A stretch of 64,000 nucleotides of DNA. Origin: CAZKNF01 sp964554105. Lineage in GTDB: Bacteria > Bacteroidota > Rhodothermia > Rhodothermales > VXPQ01. The DNA lies in contig CAZKNF010000012.1 of the NCBI GenBank assembly GCA_964554105.1, positions 1 to 64,000 of the forward strand, read 5' to 3'. Of the stretch, positions 32,487 to 41,156 are shown in pieces. The notes below the pieces were generated by a model. That model was not told the DNA's origin. It made no database searches and worked only from the letters and a program-made list of their open reading frames with translations. Numbering within the stretch: the first letter of the stretch is position 1; every line of letters begins with the position of its first letter. The translations under genes were made by a program, and so were the position numbers.

Positions 32487-33317
32487 TCAGTAACTTTCGT
32501 CGTCAGAGGGAAATGCATGGGTTCGAACATCGTCCACGTAGTGATGAACCGCTTCGGTAATGATCTCCGCCAGATGCCGGTACCTGCGCACGAAGCGAGG
32601 ATTGAAGTCTGTAGTAAGACCGAGTAAGTCGTGCGTCACCAGCACCTGACCGTCGCATTGCGAGCCGGCGCCGATTCCGATGGTCGGAATCGAGATGGAT
32701 TTCGAGACATCGGCGGCGAGCGCTGCGGGGATCTTCTCCAGAACTATGGCGAAACACCCGGCTTCCTCGAGCAGTCTTGCATCGCGCTTGAGACGCTCGG
32801 CCTCCTCTTCTTCTTTCGCACGAACCTTGTACGTCCCAAACCTATAGATGCTTTGCGGCGTCAGCCCCAGATGGCCCATCACCGGGATGCCGGCGGCAAT
32901 GATGCGATCGATGGTCTGGATGACATCCTCCCCACCCTCGAGCTTCACGGCATGTGCGCCGGCCTCCTTCATAACCCTGATCGCCGAGTGCAAAGCCTCC
33001 CTCGAATTCCCCTGATACGAGCCGAAAGGCAAATCGACAATGACGAGAGCACGTTCGACGCCGCGGATCACGCACTGCGCGTGGTAAATCATCTGGTCGA
33101 GTGTGATGGGGAGCGTCGTTTCGTGGCCCGCCATTACGTTAGACGCCGAATCCCCGACCAGCAAAACGTCGATTCCTGCGGTATCCAGAATCCTCGCCGT
33201 CGTGAAATCATAGGCCGTAAGCATCGCGATCGGAATGTGCTCGCGCTTCATCTCCTGAAGAGTCTGCGTCGTAATCCGCTTTGCGGTGACCTCCGGAGGT
33301 GCCGTCTCGGTGCTCAT
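32487..33317 (-). CDS. panB: 3-methyl-2-oxobutanoate hydroxymethyltransferase
   Basis: A 276-residue TIM-barrel enzyme that makes ketopantoate, the first step of pantothenate synthesis. Motifs: MLTAYDFTTARILD, LLVGDSASNVMAGHETTLPIT with the magnesium-binding Asp, VDLPFGSYQ, VKLEGGEDV and GIGAGSQCDGQVLV. It needs 5,10-methylene-THF, which FolD (20 kb upstream) interconverts. It is separated from the skp genes by a strong terminator, so it has its own promoter in the 79 bases between them. Confidence 0.95.
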   Translation of the reverse strand: MSTETAPPEVTAKRITTQTLQEMKREHIPIAMLTAYDFTTARILDTAGIDVLLVGDSASNVMAGHETTLPITLDQMIYHAQCVIRGVERALVIVDLPFGSYQGNSREALHSAIRVMKEAGAHAVKLEGGEDVIQTIDRIIAAGIPVMGHLGLTPQSIYRFGTYKVRAKEEEEAERLKRDARLLEEAGCFAIVLEKIPAALAADVSKSISIPTIGIGAGSQCDGQVLVTHDLLGLTTDFNPRFVRRYRHLAEIITEAVHHYVDDVRTHAFPSDDESY

Positions 33318-33396
33318 CGGTCCTCAAACGTGCGATTCGAGAGAAAAGGCTGCCCACCAATATAAGAACATTCGCATCCCGCCTGGCGCACCAATG

Positions 33397-33428
33397 AAAA
33401 AAGGTACCCCGGTGGGAGTACCTCTTTT
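33397..33428 (-). terminator. Intrinsic terminator after the skp genes
   Basis: AGGTAC (33402-33407) pairs with GTACCT (33418-33423), extended by CCC/GGG. On the minus strand six T follow; on the plus strand there is also a TTTT run. It lies 29 bases after the last skp stop and closes the bamA-skp-skp transcript. Confidence 0.85.
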
Positions 33429-33457
33429 CAAATCCTGGATTACCTGGTACCGGTCGC

Positions 33458-34033
33458 TTATTCAGAGTTCATGGTCGGCATCGGGTCCGGCGTGTCCGGC
33501 ACCTCGAGTCCGAGCTCGGTGGCAACGGCCGGTGTAATATCCTGAACGGTATTCTCGTTCACATACAACACCATTGGTGATCTGAGCACGATGTCGAGGC
33601 CCTGACGCTCTGCCACTAAGTTGATCGCGTTCTGCACCCTCTCAAGCAGCGGCTGTAAAAGCTCGGTTTCTCTCTGACCCAGCTCTTGATCCTTCGCCTG
33701 TGCCTGCTGCTGGATTTCTTGCTGCTCCTGCATGAGTTCCTGCTCACGCTCTGCCCGCCTCTCCTCGGTCATGAGCGACTGCTGCCTCTGGTATTGTGTC
33801 ACGCTCTCCTGATACTCCTCGTACAGCGACTGAATTTCCTGCTGGCTGCCCTGATACTCCTGCTGCAACTGCTGCTGTACCTCCTGGTACTCCGGCATAT
33901 TAAAAATAATGACCTCATGGTCGGTGTAGCCCAGGTTCAGGGACTGGGCACTTACCGTAGTGACAATCGCAGGAACTGCAAAAAGTGCGACTGCGAGTAC
34001 GGTCGAAATCCTCTTAAGCATTTGAATATTCAT
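33458..34033 (-). CDS. OmpH/Skp family periplasmic chaperone (second copy)
   Basis: A 191-residue exported protein. The signal peptide ends at VSAQ (about residue 29 from the ATG at 34033), then SLNLGYTDHEVI gives the first strand of Skp. A long Gln/Glu-rich coiled coil (about residues 45-120) forms the tentacle; the final strand region is GLDIVLRSPMVLYVNE. Skp proteins hold unfolded outer-membrane proteins for BamA. An internal ATG at 34021 is an alternative start. The C-terminal tail is rich in Pro, Asp and Met. It lies 45 bases after the first copy. Confidence 0.92.
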   Translation of the reverse strand: MNIQMLKRISTVLAVALFAVPAIVTTVSAQSLNLGYTDHEVIIFNMPEYQEVQQQLQQEYQGSQQEIQSLYEEYQESVTQYQRQQSLMTEERRAEREQELMQEQQEIQQQAQAKDQELGQRETELLQPLLERVQNAINLVAERQGLDIVLRSPMVLYVNENTVQDITPAVATELGLEVPDTPDPMPTMNSE

Positions 34034-34078
34034 GTCTCGTCGTGTGATTATTTTCGCGCTTACGCCGCCCATGAAAGA

Positions 34079-34639
34079 TTAGCGGGCGCCTTGTCCTCCA
34101 TTCGTTTCAACATCGATGCCAAGTTCACTGAGCACTTCCTCACTCAAGTCGAATTCTTCTTCGGCATACATGAAAAGATAGTCCCCTCCTTTGTCGAATA
34201 CATAGTCGAATCCTTCGCGTCTCGCTACCTCTTCAATGGCTGTCAGCACTCTCTCCTGGATCGGACGCATCAACGTCTCCTGCTGCGTAAAGAGATCGCC
34301 GTCCGGCCCGAAATACTGCATCCGAAGCCGCTCGACTTCTTCCTCGGCTCTCACGATGTCCTGACGTTTACGCTGACGCTCCTCATTCGTATAAAGCAAC
34401 TCCCTGGCCTGGTACTCGTCGAACAACTCGTCGACTTCCGTCTGCCGCTCCTCGATCTCCTGCTGCCATTCCTGCGCCATTCGGTCCAGCTGCTGCTCGA
34501 TCGTAGAATACTCGGGCGTCTCGCCGAGAATGTACTCTGAATCAACGTATCCAATCTTCTGCTGCGCCACGGCGGCAAGAGGAAGACACAGCGCCGCAAG
34601 AAGCAGCAGCAAGCTTGAACGCATCATTCGCTCTTTCAT
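34079..34639 (-). CDS. OmpH/Skp family periplasmic chaperone (first copy)
   Basis: A 186-residue exported Skp protein. The signal peptide (SSLLLLLAALCLPLAAVA) is followed by QQKIGYVDSEYIL, the usual Skp first strand. A charged coiled coil covers about residues 50-130; GFDYVFDKGGDYLFMYAEEEFDLS is the closing strand and tail. The ATG at 34639 is chosen because the signal peptide begins there. The two copies share layout but differ in sequence, so the duplication is old. Both follow bamA, the partner for outer-membrane assembly. Confidence 0.93.
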   Translation of the reverse strand: MKERMMRSSLLLLLAALCLPLAAVAQQKIGYVDSEYILGETPEYSTIEQQLDRMAQEWQQEIEERQTEVDELFDEYQARELLYTNEERQRKRQDIVRAEEEVERLRMQYFGPDGDLFTQQETLMRPIQERVLTAIEEVARREGFDYVFDKGGDYLFMYAEEEFDLSEEVLSELGIDVETNGGQGAR

Positions 34640-34845
34640 AGGCTTTTCGTCTGCTCGTCCCGGCTCGACGTGCAACGAGCCTTCAAATGAGACGTTCGTG
34701 TTCAAAAGTGTCCACAATTCTGGATAATGCCGATCGCACGACGTCGCAAAGCAGGTGCACAGTAATTCAAGACGGCACGACGCACTACGAGCTCAGAAAT
34801 CGAGCGGTCAACCCACCGCCGGTTCGCTAATTACCGCCGGTGGCG

Positions 34846-37341
34846 CTAATTGCCGAATCCCTGTCCAAGCGAGAACTGGAAGTACCACCTGTTCCCACCG
34901 TCATGACGACTGCTTATCGCGTCGAAGGTATCGAAGTTATACCCGTACGCCACCTCTAGCATGCCGAGGATCGGCAGAAATAAACGCATCCCAACGCCTC
35001 CAGAGCGATATAGTTCTGTCGGATTGTAGGAGTTGAAGCCGTTCCACGAGTTCGCCGCATCGAGGAACAGGTAGGGCGCTGCCGATAGCTGCGGAGACTG
35101 GATCGCCAGCCACTTAAATTCCGAGGTGTATTTGTTGAGTATCGTACCTCCCACAGGCTCATCTCCTAGTCGTGGACCGATTGCGGCAGCCGGATATCCA
35201 CGCATATAGATGATGTCACGCCCGAAATAGCTCGTAAATCCCTGTGTATCGAAAGGCGATCCGCCAACGACGAAGCGCTCGAAGTTAACCGGGTCTCCCG
35301 TCAACGAACCTACGAAACCGAAATCCGAACTGAATCCGACCGCCAGCTTCGGCACGATCGGAACGTGCCACTGCGAGTTGAACCGCCACTTGTGGTACTG
35401 TACAAATCCGCCGATCGGAGGAGCGATCTCGAGGGAAAGTGCCGCTTGGGATCCCCGCATCGGAAATACCGGATGATCCAGAGAGTTACGGGAGAGCGTT
35501 TGCTGTACGGTCGCAATCTGGCTTATGCCCTGCGGAATGCTCGCAAATAAGCTGTCGTTCCGGTAGTACTGAAACCGAAGCGCCGTCGACCAGCTGAATT
35601 TATCGTCCGGCCACCGTAGTCGCCTCTCGTAGAAAGCCCGCGCCGATCCGGTTTGCAGAGATCCGGACCCGCCTCCGACGCCTCCTGTCAAAAACGACGA
35701 GCGGCCGCCACCACCGAAACTGGAGTAAGAAAGCGAGAAGCCTACCGGCGTCGGCCGACCCCGAAACCACGGCTCGGTGAACGAAACCGAATAGTTCTGA
35801 TAATACGTGCCGTTGGTCTGCACGGCTAGCGACAGCTGCTGTCCGTCACCTGCCGGCAGCGGATCCCAGGCCTCCGCGTTGAAAAGATTCTGAGCGGAGA
35901 AATTGTTGAAGGTGAAGCGGAGCATCAGTACCAGTCCAAAGCTACCCCATGTACCGGACAACTCGAGCTGATCACTACCTTGCTCCTCGACCGTGTAGTT
36001 AAGATCGACTTCCTTCGCATCCTCATCAATATTCATGGCCGGCCCACCAGCGAACGACTCCTGCGTGAAGTAGTTGAGCTGGCTCAGGCGGCGAATGGAT
36101 TCCTGGATGGCGTCGCGGCTGAACGTCTGACCCGGGATCGTGTAGAGCTCGCGTCGAACGACGTGCTCTTTCGTCTTCGTATTGCCGGAGATGTTGATGC
36201 CGCCGAACTCGTATACGTCCCCCTCCATGATATCAAACTGGATGTCGAGGGAGTCACCTTCTACTACCGTGATGCTCGGCTCCGCATTGAACCTCATGTA
36301 ACCGCGATTGAAGTAGAGACTCGAAACGTCGGAGCTGTTTCTGTTCGCGTACAGATTCTCCTCGAGCTTCGAGCGGTTGAACGGGTCTCCGGGTTGGAAG
36401 CCGAGAGATTGAGTCAAAAACTCATCGGTGTAAACGGTATTTCCCTCCCATTCGATATCTCGAATATGGTAGCGTGAGCCCTCTTCGACTCGGAGCTCCA
36501 CGACGACCCCGGGATCATCACCATTGCGGACAAAGACGGAATCTTCTACGACGCGCGCATCGAAGTAACCCCGGTCGTTGTAGTATTGGACGACGCGTCC
36601 CAGATCTTCTTCGTATTCCTCACGATCGAATGTAGCGGCACTCCAGAATCGCCACCACTTGTCCTCACTGGTCTCCATGCTGCGTCGGATCCTGGAATCG
36701 GAGACCGCCTGATTCCCCTGAACGCTGATCTCATCAACTTCCACCTTTGGCCCGCGGTCGATCTGAAAATCGAGTGCGACATGGCCCTCAGGTGTCGTTT
36801 CTCGAGCCACTTCCACAGATGTGAGCAGGTAACCCTTGTCTTCAAAATAGCTCTTGATGATCTGCTTGGAACGTTCGATGTCCGATGGACGAACCGGGCT
36901 ACCCGTAAGCAGCGGCACCTCGTCCTCCAGATCGTTCCGCTGACCTCTCTTTACCCCGGAAAACGTGTACTCGCCAAGGCGCGGCTCTTCCTCGACCTGA
37001 ATCGCCAGGTACACACCGTCACCCACCCGTCGTTCTTCGACTATCGTGACGTCGGAAAAAAGGCCAAGGCGGTAGACGGCGCGAAGGGCGTCGCCTAGTT
37101 CTTCACCGCCGGGTATCATCACCGATTGGCCGACGCTAAGTCCGCTGGCCTGTGAAACGACGGATTTCGCCGACTCGCTTTCCACCCCTTCTACGGAAAT
37201 GCCCAGAATCTCGTACTCCTCCGGTATTCGATCATAAGGACCGGCCGATCCCCCGAGCGTAAAAGAATTGGGAGTCTGGGCAAGTCCCGAAGGTGCTAAA
37301 AACACCGATAGGATCAATAAGATCGGGAGCCGTAAGTGCAT
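34846..37341 (-). CDS. bamA: Outer membrane protein assembly factor BamA
   Basis: An 831-residue Omp85 protein. A signal peptide (ends GLAQ, residue 22) is followed by five POTRA repeats (about residues 40-430), seen as repeated G-N-x3 strands such as VSVQGNQAVSDSRIRRSM, IEWEGNTVYTDEFL and INISGNTKTKEHVVRREL. The C-terminal beta-barrel includes the conserved FTEPWFRGRPTPVGFSLSYS. It inserts outer-membrane proteins and is essential. It is followed by two skp genes and preceded by uppS, the usual order in Bacteroidota. Confidence 0.96.
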   Translation of the reverse strand: MHLRLPILLILSVFLAPSGLAQTPNSFTLGGSAGPYDRIPEEYEILGISVEGVESESAKSVVSQASGLSVGQSVMIPGGEELGDALRAVYRLGLFSDVTIVEERRVGDGVYLAIQVEEEPRLGEYTFSGVKRGQRNDLEDEVPLLTGSPVRPSDIERSKQIIKSYFEDKGYLLTSVEVARETTPEGHVALDFQIDRGPKVEVDEISVQGNQAVSDSRIRRSMETSEDKWWRFWSAATFDREEYEEDLGRVVQYYNDRGYFDARVVEDSVFVRNGDDPGVVVELRVEEGSRYHIRDIEWEGNTVYTDEFLTQSLGFQPGDPFNRSKLEENLYANRNSSDVSSLYFNRGYMRFNAEPSITVVEGDSLDIQFDIMEGDVYEFGGINISGNTKTKEHVVRRELYTIPGQTFSRDAIQESIRRLSQLNYFTQESFAGGPAMNIDEDAKEVDLNYTVEEQGSDQLELSGTWGSFGLVLMLRFTFNNFSAQNLFNAEAWDPLPAGDGQQLSLAVQTNGTYYQNYSVSFTEPWFRGRPTPVGFSLSYSSFGGGGRSSFLTGGVGGGSGSLQTGSARAFYERRLRWPDDKFSWSTALRFQYYRNDSLFASIPQGISQIATVQQTLSRNSLDHPVFPMRGSQAALSLEIAPPIGGFVQYHKWRFNSQWHVPIVPKLAVGFSSDFGFVGSLTGDPVNFERFVVGGSPFDTQGFTSYFGRDIIYMRGYPAAAIGPRLGDEPVGGTILNKYTSEFKWLAIQSPQLSAAPYLFLDAANSWNGFNSYNPTELYRSGGVGMRLFLPILGMLEVAYGYNFDTFDAISSRHDGGNRWYFQFSLGQGFGN

Positions 37342-37509
37342 ACTATAAAAGACTAAGAAGAAATAGATGGAAGAGAGGCCGGGGATCTTTACTGAATGTC
37401 GGACGCCGAGTTTCCCAGACGCCGTCAGTAATTGATCTTGGTATCAGCTACTGCACTCCTCTCGTGCGTCGCATCTGTCGATCCTGTATCAAACGATCCA
37501 ACCGTGCTA

Positions 37510-38298
37510 TTATTGCCCTGAATCGACTCTGCCGAATCGGCGCTCACGGTTTTGAAAGTCGCGGACCGCATCATAGAGCTGCTCGCGGCGGAATGCAGGC
37601 CAGAAACAATCGGTTATATACAACTCGGTGTAGGCTAGCTCCCAGAGCAGAAAATTCGAAATACGATACTCTCCACCGGTCCGAACCAGTAAGTCGGGAT
37701 CCGGAATGTCAGATAGCATGAGGTGCGACGAAAACATGTCTTCGTCGATCTCATCAGGTTCAATTTCACCGTCCTGCACGCGGCGCGCCAGCGCCCTGGC
37801 GGCATGCACGATTTCGAGTCGGCCGCTGTATGAAATCGCCATGATCAGAGTCATCCGCTCGTTGGCAGACGTGCTCTCGATGGCATCCGCGAGCTCACGC
37901 CGCGCAGCCGGCGGAAGCTTTCGAAGGTCCCCGATGACCTTCAGCTTGATGTCGTTCTTCGACAGGGTCTCGGTCTCTTGGCGGATCGTGTGCACCAGCA
38001 GCTCCATCAGCGCGTCCACTTCCGACTCCGGCCGATTCCAGTTCTCGGTGCTGAACGTATACAGTGTCAGATACTCAATCCCGAGCTGTGCACATGCTTC
38101 CGCAATATCGCGCACCGACTCAACGCCCTCGTGGTGCCCGATGACTCGGCCGTGACCACGCTCGCGCGCCCACCGGCCGTTGCCATCCATGATCATGGCG
38201 ATATGACGCGGCATGGCACCACGCCCCATAAGGTCGCGCTGCATAGCGGCGTCTGGTGTCGGCTTGGTATTGCCGTTTACTGTAAGCTTTTCTTTCAC
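37510..38298 (-). CDS. uppS: Isoprenyl transferase (undecaprenyl diphosphate synthase)
   Basis: A 262-residue cis-prenyltransferase that makes the C55 lipid carrier for peptidoglycan and surface glycans. PRHIAMIMDGNGRWA holds catalytic Asp38; STENWNRP and DPDLLVRTGGEYRISNFLLWE are the other signatures. The extra N-terminal 30 residues are polar. Its start lies 12 bases after rseP on the same strand, so dxr, rseP and uppS probably form one operon that supplies isoprenoid precursors and uses them. Confidence 0.96.
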   Translation of the reverse strand: MKEKLTVNGNTKPTPDAAMQRDLMGRGAMPRHIAMIMDGNGRWARERGHGRVIGHHEGVESVRDIAEACAQLGIEYLTLYTFSTENWNRPESEVDALMELLVHTIRQETETLSKNDIKLKVIGDLRKLPPAARRELADAIESTSANERMTLIMAISYSGRLEIVHAARALARRVQDGEIEPDEIDEDMFSSHLMLSDIPDPDLLVRTGGEYRISNFLLWELAYTELYITDCFWPAFRREQLYDAVRDFQNRERRFGRVDSGQ

Positions 38299-38310
38299 AA
38301 TTCTGTCGTG

Positions 38311-39723
38311 CTATAGACGCAGAATATCATTGAAGATGACAAACGTCATAAAAGCGAGCAGCAGAATCATTCCTACCTGCTGCGTAATCATTCGAAACCG
38401 GAATGACGGCTCTCGACGCGTCACACCCTCGTACAGTAGAAATACGAGATGACCGCCGTCGAGCACCGGGATGGGCAGAATATTTATAATGGCCAGCGTG
38501 ATGGAAAGTATCGCGACGATGTTCCAGAAGAAGCGAGCACCCATGTCCGCAGCCTGTTTCGTGACCTGAGCAATCATGATCGGGCCACCGACGTTTTCCC
38601 TGAAGTTCTCCTGTCCAGTGAAGACTCTCGTGAGGCTGATTGCGATGGCGCTGGTATTGACCCAGGTTTCGTCGAGTCCAATCGCGATTGCCTGAAACGG
38701 CGAGTATTGCCGCTGAACATATCCGAATTCCTCAGCAAGCATGTTGAACGTGGGCTCACCCACCCCCAGCATGTAGCGATCCTCTTCCAGCATCGGCGTA
38801 ACGTCGGCCTCGAATACGGCACCGTCCGGAAGGCGCTCCACGACAGGCGCCGGAAGCTGGCCTTCCTCCTCCGTCATGAGCGAGTCAGGACGGTGCCATC
38901 TGATGGCAATTGGCGCCCCTTCCGACGTCTGGAGCATACCTGTCATCTCCACCCAGTAGCGCACGGGCTCGCCGCCGATCGACGTGATGCGGTCTCCCGG
39001 CCTCAATCCAATCGAATCGGCCGGTGAACCTTCCATCACCAGTCCGATGAGGCTCGGTATTTCGGAGATGCCCAAACTACCTTCGGCTCGATTAAGCTGA
39101 GTGAAGATGTCCTCCGGGCCCTCCATGGTCAAGCGCTCCCCGTTCCGCTCGACGGTTATCGTCATAGGGTCGGAGATCAGCGACTCTACGCTGTTGTAGT
39201 CTCGAAAGTCCTCGATTTCTCTGCCGCCGACGGCGACGATTCGGTCGCCCGTCCGCAGGCCCATCCGGTGCGCGATCGACTCTTCCTGTACGTAGACGCC
39301 GTCGATGTTTTCTGCAGGAATATAAATCTCGCCGTACGCCAGCTTGAGTCCCGAGAAGATGACGAACGCAAGGATGACGTTGAACACGACGCCCGCCGCA
39401 ATCACGATGATGCGCTGCCATATGGGCTTCGCCCGAAACTCCCAAGGCTCTGGCTCGCGGTCCACGAAATCCGTGTCCATACTCTCGTCGATCATTCCGG
39501 CGATCTTTACATAGCCGCCCAGGGGCGTTGCGCCGACGACGTATTCCGTTTCACCGATCTTCTTCCCAAATATCTTCGGCGGAAATCCGACCGAAAACCG
39601 GTCGACCCGCATCTTGAAGAGCTTCGCGAAGAGGAAATGCCCCATCTCGTGAACAAACACCAGAATGGTGATCGCCAAGATGACCCAGAACAGATAAGAC
39701 AGAATCTCCACAGTGGATTCCAA
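38311..39723 (-). CDS. rseP: Site-2 protease RseP
   Basis: A 470-residue intramembrane zinc metalloprotease. HEMGH (His25, Glu26, His29) lies in the first transmembrane segment; two PDZ domains follow (about residues 130-200 and 220-300, each with a GDRI motif), and NILPIPVLDGGHLVFLL holds the third zinc ligand. A segment VIAAGVVFNVILAFVIF is the central helix. RseP cleaves anti-sigma factors and leftover signal peptides. Its genomic place between dxr and uppS is common across bacteria. Confidence 0.95.
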   Translation of the reverse strand: MESTVEILSYLFWVILAITILVFVHEMGHFLFAKLFKMRVDRFSVGFPPKIFGKKIGETEYVVGATPLGGYVKIAGMIDESMDTDFVDREPEPWEFRAKPIWQRIIVIAAGVVFNVILAFVIFSGLKLAYGEIYIPAENIDGVYVQEESIAHRMGLRTGDRIVAVGGREIEDFRDYNSVESLISDPMTITVERNGERLTMEGPEDIFTQLNRAEGSLGISEIPSLIGLVMEGSPADSIGLRPGDRITSIGGEPVRYWVEMTGMLQTSEGAPIAIRWHRPDSLMTEEEGQLPAPVVERLPDGAVFEADVTPMLEEDRYMLGVGEPTFNMLAEEFGYVQRQYSPFQAIAIGLDETWVNTSAIAISLTRVFTGQENFRENVGGPIMIAQVTKQAADMGARFFWNIVAILSITLAIINILPIPVLDGGHLVFLLYEGVTRREPSFRFRMITQQVGMILLLAFMTFVIFNDILRL

Positions 39724-39800
39724 TTCGATGTTAACCGGACCTGATGCGCGGCGAGAATCTCCCGCGTGAGTGAAATGCGCGATTCATTCGGAATCGGCCT

Positions 39801-40997
39801 TTAAATTGTCCCTGCTCTGGTGTGTTCCAGTACGAGCGCACGTGTCTCCGAGTCGATGGCCATCAGATCGTCTAGAGTCGTCGTTGCAAAGGCGTCCACG
39901 GACTCGAGAGCATGCCTGATGAGATTCGGTATATCGGTGAAGCGGATGCGTTCCTTTAGAAAAAGGGCAACAGCCGTTTCATTCGCGGCATTCAGTACGA
40001 CCGGAGCCGACCCGCCGGCGCGCAACGCAGCATAGGCCAGATCGAGACATGGGAATTTTTCGCTGTCCGGCTCTTCAAAATCGAGCCGGCGAATCTCCGA
40101 CCAGTCGAGACGCGCGTTGGAAGCGGCCCATCGGCGCGGATAGCTAAGCGCGTATTGAATGGGCACTTTCATGTCCGGCACGCCCAACTGCGCCTTGGTT
40201 GATCCATCCGAAAACGATACCAGAGAATGAATGACGGACTGCGGATGGACGAGCACCCCAATGCGGTCGACGTCGATGCCGAACAACCATCGGGCCTCCA
40301 CCACCTCCAGCCCTTTGTTCATCATCGTCGCAGAGTCGATGGTAATCTTCGCGCCCATCGACCAGTTCGGATGATCGAGCGCTTCTGCCTTCGTGATGGT
40401 GGAAAACGTTCGCCGGTCTCGCGTTCTGAAGGGACCACCCGACGCAGTCAGAACGAGTTCTTCGATCTCGGATTTCGGCTCACCAACGAGACACTGGAAA
40501 ATTGCCGAGTGTTCACTGTCGACCGGGATGATCACGCCGCCGCACTCGGCGAGTACTTGTTCGACCATCGCTCCGGCGACGACCAGGGTCTCCTTGTTCG
40601 CGAGCGCCACCTTTTTCATGGCTCGAAGGGCGGCGAGAACGGACTCGAGCCCTGCGAATCCGACCAGCGCCGCCACGACCGTATCAACTTCGGGCAGCGT
40701 CGCTACCGCACAGAGGCCCTCTCGACCTTCGAGAACCTCCGTGTCTGTGCCCTTGAGCCGCTCACGAAGCCGGCGCGCTGATTCTCCGCCGCCGATCACT
40801 ACGTACTGCGGCGCGAACTCTTCCGCTTGCGCCGCGAGCAGGTCGACATTAGATCGGGCCGTCAGGGCGTGAACGCGGAAGTTCTCGGGAAATTGACGGA
40901 CGACCTCGAGCGTCTGCGTACCGATCGACCCGGTCGAGCCGAGAATGCTCAGCCCTTGCACCTCTTCGTCGGTATGAAGTTGGTTGCGTTCGTTCAC
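39801..40997 (-). CDS. dxr: 1-deoxy-D-xylulose-5-phosphate reductoisomerase
   Basis: A 398-residue enzyme that converts DXP to MEP in the isoprenoid pathway, using NADPH. Motifs: ILGSTGSIGTQTLEVV (cofactor loop), ALANKETLVVAG, PVDSEHSAIFQCL with the metal ligands, and TASGGPFR..MGAKITIDSATMMNKGLEVVEARWLF. It is the first gene of the dxr-rseP-uppS set and divergent from the TPR gene across 159 bases that should contain both promoters. Confidence 0.97.
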   Translation of the reverse strand: MNERNQLHTDEEVQGLSILGSTGSIGTQTLEVVRQFPENFRVHALTARSNVDLLAAQAEEFAPQYVVIGGGESARRLRERLKGTDTEVLEGREGLCAVATLPEVDTVVAALVGFAGLESVLAALRAMKKVALANKETLVVAGAMVEQVLAECGGVIIPVDSEHSAIFQCLVGEPKSEIEELVLTASGGPFRTRDRRTFSTITKAEALDHPNWSMGAKITIDSATMMNKGLEVVEARWLFGIDVDRIGVLVHPQSVIHSLVSFSDGSTKAQLGVPDMKVPIQYALSYPRRWAASNARLDWSEIRRLDFEEPDSEKFPCLDLAYAALRAGGSAPVVLNAANETAVALFLKERIRFTDIPNLIRHALESVDAFATTTLDDLMAIDSETRALVLEHTRAGTI

Positions 40998-41156
40998 AAT
41001 AGCGTGCGACGGATAGGTCAGCGAACGGATCCCGTTCCGCCGTACTGCCGATTGTTCTAATCTGACGATACGCGAAACTTACCCGGAAGGACGTCAATTA
41101 TAAAGGTCGCCTTTTCATCTCACGTAGAATCGACTACCTATCGTTCCACCGCTCCC

